16,866 nt of DNA from MGOM01 sp035455265 (GTDB lineage Bacteria > Chloroflexota > Anaerolineae > Anaerolineales > E44-bin32), in contig DATIFK010000140.1 of the NCBI GenBank assembly GCA_035455265.1, forward strand, positions 1 through 16,866, written 5' to 3'. The notes under the pieces were generated by a model, which saw only the letters and a program-made list of their open reading frames with translations, ran no database searches and was not told the origin of the DNA. Within the stretch, counting starts at the first letter, position 1; each line of letters begins with the position of its first letter. The position numbers and the translations under genes were made by a program. Shown here piece by piece: positions 14,553-16,866 of this stretch.

Positions 14553-14972
14553 ATGCGAAGAGGGATGGCCGTGGTTCTACCCGCTCTGGGATTGATCCTG
14601 GGTGCCTGTGCCGGGCCGCCGGTCCAGGAGTTGAGCCTGACAGCGGCGGACTTTAGCTTCACACCGAACACCCTCGAGGTGACCGCCGGCGTCCCCGTGC
14701 GCCTGACGATGATGAACGAGGGCACGCTCGAGCATGACTTCTCGATCCTGGAAATGCCGATGGAGACGATGGCGGCGACATCCGTGCCGATGGAAGGGCA
14801 CGACATGACCGCCATGGGCGAACAGGCCCAGCTCCACATGGCCGCGGCGGTGGGAATGAGCAACACGATCGAGTTCACCCCGACCAAGCCGGGGACCTAT
14901 GAATTCTTCTGCACCGTACCGGGCCACAAGGAGGCGGGAATGGTCGGTACGATGACGGTGCATTCGCGCTAG
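14553..14972 (+). CDS. Cupredoxin-domain lipoprotein
   Basis: This 139-residue protein has a signal peptide with lipobox LGAC (Cys19), so it is membrane-tethered outside the cytoplasm. The mature part is a plastocyanin-like cupredoxin. The copper ligands are His61 (LEHDF), Cys120, His125 and Met130 in FFCTVPGHKEAGM. A Met/His-rich insertion (68-96, with several Met and two His) separates the first His from the Cys loop and could bind extra copper. The protein may pass electrons or buffer copper released by the pumps. AAAGGAG (14538-14544) 8 nt before ATG 14553 fixes the start; the frame is open upstream to 14244 but without coding character. Two SHOCT genes follow immediately, probably in the same operon. 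Confidence 0.88.
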   Translation: MRRGMAVVLPALGLILGACAGPPVQELSLTAADFSFTPNTLEVTAGVPVRLTMMNEGTLEHDFSILEMPMETMAATSVPMEGHDMTAMGEQAQLHMAAAVGMSNTIEFTPTKPGTYEFFCTVPGHKEAGMVGTMTVHSR

Positions 14973-15005
14973 TTGGCCGCGACAGGCCGCGGCCTGGAGG
15001 AAACC

Positions 15006-15236
15006 ATGTGTTGCATGATGGGGCATTCGATGGATCATGAACAGGGCCATGTGGACGCCACCAGGCCCGAAGGGTCGCCGGGAAACCCCCTCGAGATCCT
15101 CCAGCGCCGCTATGCCCTCGGGGAAATCTCCACTGAGCAGTTCGAGGAGATGAAGCGGGTGCTGGGTATGGATAAGGCCGAACCCTTGACCACCGGGGAT
15201 ACGTCGAACGCTTGGGAGACCGGTCATCATGGGTAA
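15006..15236 (+). CDS. SHOCT-domain protein with Met/Cys/His-rich N-terminus
   Basis: This 76-residue protein starts MCCMMGHSMDHEQGH, a cluster of Cys, Met and His well suited to soft-metal binding. It then has a SHOCT short helical domain (NPLEILQRRYALGEISTEQF, about 38-64), which usually sits at protein ends and mediates oligomerisation. It lacks a membrane helix. GGAGG is placed 5 nt before ATG 15006. It overlaps the next gene by 8 bp. SHOCT plus metal-binding residues beside a cupredoxin suggests a copper-binding accessory; this is inference. Confidence 0.75.
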   Translation: MCCMMGHSMDHEQGHVDATRPEGSPGNPLEILQRRYALGEISTEQFEEMKRVLGMDKAEPLTTGDTSNAWETGHHG

Positions 15237-15597
15237 GACGGGATGGATCATCGGAGGCGCGATTCTCATCGTTCTGCTGGTGCTTGGCTTCAGTCCGGTC
15301 TTCTTCCCGGCCTGGGGCCGAGGCTACGGCTGGGGAATGATGGGACCTTGGATGTCGGGAGGTTGGGGCATGATGGGGATGATGCTCGTGTGGCCTGTTC
15401 TGCTGGTCCTCGTTGTCGGTGTCTTCGTCGCGGCGATCGTCTGGGCGACCCGGGCGGCGTCGCGCGGCAGCTCACCTGGGCCGATGACTTCGCAGGGCGG
15501 TGAGACGCCGCTCGACGTCCTCAAGCGGCGCTATGCCAACGGCGAGATCACGAAGGAGCAGTTCGAGGAGATGCGCCGTATGCTGGCGCAGGTCTAG
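15229..15597 (+). CDS. Membrane SHOCT-domain protein, Met/Gly/Trp-rich
   Basis: This 122-residue protein has two membrane helices (about 5-27 and 50-74). A Gly/Met/Trp-rich loop between them (WGMMGPWMSGGWGMMGMM) would lie outside or at the surface and could bind metal through methionine. The C-terminal SHOCT domain (TPLDVLKRRYANGEITKEQF) closely resembles that of the preceding gene, indicating duplication. The start ATG overlaps the end of the previous gene by 8 bp. Two-helix Met-rich SHOCT proteins are common near copper genes; the exact role is unknown. Confidence 0.8.
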   Translation: MGKTGWIIGGAILIVLLVLGFSPVFFPAWGRGYGWGMMGPWMSGGWGMMGMMLVWPVLLVLVVGVFVAAIVWATRAASRGSSPGPMTSQGGETPLDVLKRRYANGEITKEQFEEMRRMLAQV

Positions 15598-15662
15598 ACC
15601 CGCAACTGCACCGTCGCCGCTGGGCCGGCGGTCGATGCGACCGTCCCTTTGTGTGTGGTTCT

Positions 15663-15800
15663 GCCGCCGGCGTGCTCGCCCCCTTCGGGATCGTCCTCTC
15701 GCCGGCGTCGGGGGCGGTCTTCATGTCGGTCAGCACGATCATCGTGACCCTGAACGCCCTCTTGTTGAGGCGACTGAAGCTGCGCGACGCCTGCGCCTGA
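15663..15800 (+). pseudogene. C-terminal fragment of a second CopB ATPase
   Basis: Forty-five in-frame codons and a stop match the last 44 codons of the ATPase at 8544-10796 (10662-10796). Shared peptides include AAGVLAP, FMSVSTIIV and LLRRLKLR. Aligning by hand, about 115 of 132 bases agree, with many third-position differences. Homology ends abruptly near 15653, and nothing of the rest of the ATPase is present. The fragment therefore cannot be functional. It is best read as a leftover from a lost tandem or inserted copper ATPase gene. Confidence 0.85.
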
Positions 15801-16020
15801 CGGTGGTCCTGTCTCGCCCTGGAGCTTGCCTCAACCGGCCTCGTTCCTGTTGGGCGCCTGCTTTTCCCCACTACGCATTCCACCTCGAGCGCGGCCCTTT
15901 GACGCGGATGAAGATCCCAGGTTGACAAGGGAGCGCGACCATTCCTGCTAGGTCGACACGCGCCAAGAAACCCCGGAGGTCGCGGGTGAGGCAGGCCGTA
16001 GGAGAGGCAGGGTCAGCCGC
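15801..16020. other. Gap with no gene; weak promoter-like site
   Basis: No open frame with a recognisable protein. TTGACA (15922-15927) followed by 18 bp and TGCTAG (15946-15951) resembles a sigma-70 site on the + strand. It would read into the antisense side of the membrane gene at 16021-16524. The bases are few and the genome is GC-rich, so this could be chance. Confidence 0.2.
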
Positions 16021-16524
16021 TCAGGTCGGGGCTGAGGTGGTCCCGTAGGTCGCGGTCAGCTTGCGTTGGGCCGCCAGGCCGCTCCAGAGACCGCCCAGCG
16101 CCAGAAGATGGAAGAGGAAGCCCAGCCAGTCCTGGAAGAGGAGGGTCACGACCGCGTCGAGGGCGTAGAGGACCATGCCGAAGATGTAAACCGTCTGGTT
16201 GCCCTTTCGGGCGAAGTACCCAAAGACACCCACGATGAGAGCGACCACGGCGTCCAACGCCAGAGCGATGAGGGACACAAGGTTGAAACCCTGCAAACCG
16301 GCGGACCGTTGGATGCCGAGGGACATGCCATCGATGACCTGGGTAATGGCCATCCCAAACAGGAACGTCCAGGTGGCCCCGGAAAGCGCGATGACCGAGT
16401 TGATCAGGGAGAGCCCGGCGATCCAGTAGAACCACCCCGAACCGTTGCGGGCTCGGACCTCGAGGCGCATCTTCGCCTCGAGCAGGCTTCGATCCTGCTG
16501 AAGTTGCTGGGGCTGCGCTTCCAT
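16021..16524 (-). CDS. Four-helix membrane protein, uncharacterised
   Basis: This 167-residue protein has a basic, Gln-rich cytoplasmic N-terminus and four membrane helices (about 31-60, 83-104, 111-131, 134-150). The segment YWIAGLSLINSVIALSG followed by FLFGMAITQVIDG is a recognisable pattern in uncharacterised bacterial membrane proteins, but no function is known to me. GGAAGGGAG on the minus strand, just upstream of the ATG at 16524, sets the start. The frame also extends upstream to 16692 without a convincing protein. It is on the opposite strand to the metal module and is probably a separate unit. Confidence 0.75.
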   Translation of the reverse strand: MEAQPQQLQQDRSLLEAKMRLEVRARNGSGWFYWIAGLSLINSVIALSGATWTFLFGMAITQVIDGMSLGIQRSAGLQGFNLVSLIALALDAVVALIVGVFGYFARKGNQTVYIFGMVLYALDAVVTLLFQDWLGFLFHLLALGGLWSGLAAQRKLTATYGTTSAPT

Positions 16525-16719
16525 CCTGTCTCCCTTCCTGGTCGTTGTGGCGGGTGGACGGGTCCCCCTCCAATCTAGGGAGACCAGGCAAACGGGGCAA
16601 GGGGTAATTGGGCCCAGACGATCAGGGTGATGCCGAGTTGTGATTTCCTTCGCGCCAGGCTCCCGGCCCCCGCCGAGCGGGCCTGGCGACACCGCCCGGT
16701 GACAGCGCTGGGCCGCGCC

Positions 16720-16866
16720 CTAGGGACCAAGCCAGATCGCCTCCATCGACGGATGACCGATCCAGGTCAGGACGTCCGACATGCTGGGTAACGAGCCTCG
16801 CCGAAGGGCGTACCGAAACAGATCGAAAATGCTCGCCGGGGAGGCGTACTGGACGACGCGCGGCTG
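16720..16866 (-). CDS. C-terminal part of an unrecognised protein (continues past window)
   Basis: Reading leftward from the right edge gives 48 codons and a stop. The residues look protein-like (VQYASPASIFDLFRYALRRG and LTWIGHPSMEAIWLGP). No family is recognised. Only the 3' end is in the window. The following 195 bp down to 16525 have no clear gene. Confidence 0.5.
   Translation of the reverse strand, partial: QPRVVQYASPASIFDLFRYALRRGSLPSMSDVLTWIGHPSMEAIWLGP

Noticed and set aside
15500..15925. 141-codon + strand open frame after the SHOCT gene
   Set aside because: Arg/Ser/Pro-rich frame that overlaps the SHOCT end and the CopB fragment out of frame; the in-frame match is the real signal.
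15922..15951. Sigma-70-like promoter TTGACA-18-TGCTAG
   Set aside because: The -10 is poor and there is no downstream gene on that strand; kept only as a weak note in the gap entry.

Overview
The window is GC-rich, densely packed bacterial DNA with short intergenic gaps, 1-8 bp overlaps and GGAGG-type ribosome sites. The gene families (a YukD-like bacterial ubiquitin system, a CopB-type copper ATPase, CcdA, SHOCT proteins, a cupredoxin lipoprotein) and the word-iterated intergenic palindromes suggest a Chloroflexota-like, possibly uncultivated bacterium. This placement rests on general resemblance only; no marker gene is present.

Region 1 (1-3736, + strand) is a bacterial ubiquitin-like operon. 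It runs: the 3' part of a gene whose frame joins a ubiquitin-like (Ubl) tail to an E2 domain; a free Ubl; a JAMM/JAB metalloprotease with an Rpn11-like motif; a multi-pass membrane protein with a C-terminal FHA domain; and a membrane-anchored von Willebrand A (VWA) protein. The spacing is 2-11 bp except after the E2, where a palindrome sits. No E1 or E3 is visible; an E1 may lie upstream of the window. The likely logic is that the E2 carries the Ubl, JAMM processes or removes it, and FHA/VWA form a membrane-side partner or target.

Region 2 (3737-4511) holds a second word-iterated palindrome, which forms the 3' end of a class I methyltransferase on the - strand.

Region 3 (4664-8286, + strand) has a CCxHH membrane protein, a lipoprotein, an apparently circularly permuted CcdA (first membrane segment moved to the C-terminus), an HMA metallochaperone, a small two-helix membrane protein, and a stand-alone class I aminoacyl-tRNA-synthetase-like protein resembling class I LysRS.

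Region 4 (8544-15597, + strand) is a copper/heavy-metal module: a CopB-type P1B ATPase with a His-rich N-terminus, two tandem FtsX/MacB-like permeases with their ATPase (which carries a C-terminal YHS metal-binding domain), a cupredoxin lipoprotein, and two overlapping SHOCT proteins rich in Met, His or Trp. Remnants lie between and after these genes: a probable zinc-ribbon gene fragment (14226-14420, -) and the last 45 codons of a second CopB ATPase (15663-15800, +). They suggest an island assembled and eroded by rearrangement.

Region 5 (16021-16866, - strand) has an uncharacterised four-helix membrane protein and the C-terminal 48 codons of an unrecognised gene that enters from the right edge.

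The strongest candidates for something undescribed are the Ubl-E2/Ubl/JAMM/FHA/VWA operon, the permuted CcdA, the LysRS-like protein inside a metal island, and the ABC ATPase-YHS fusion. No tRNA, rRNA, CRISPR array or transposase was seen.
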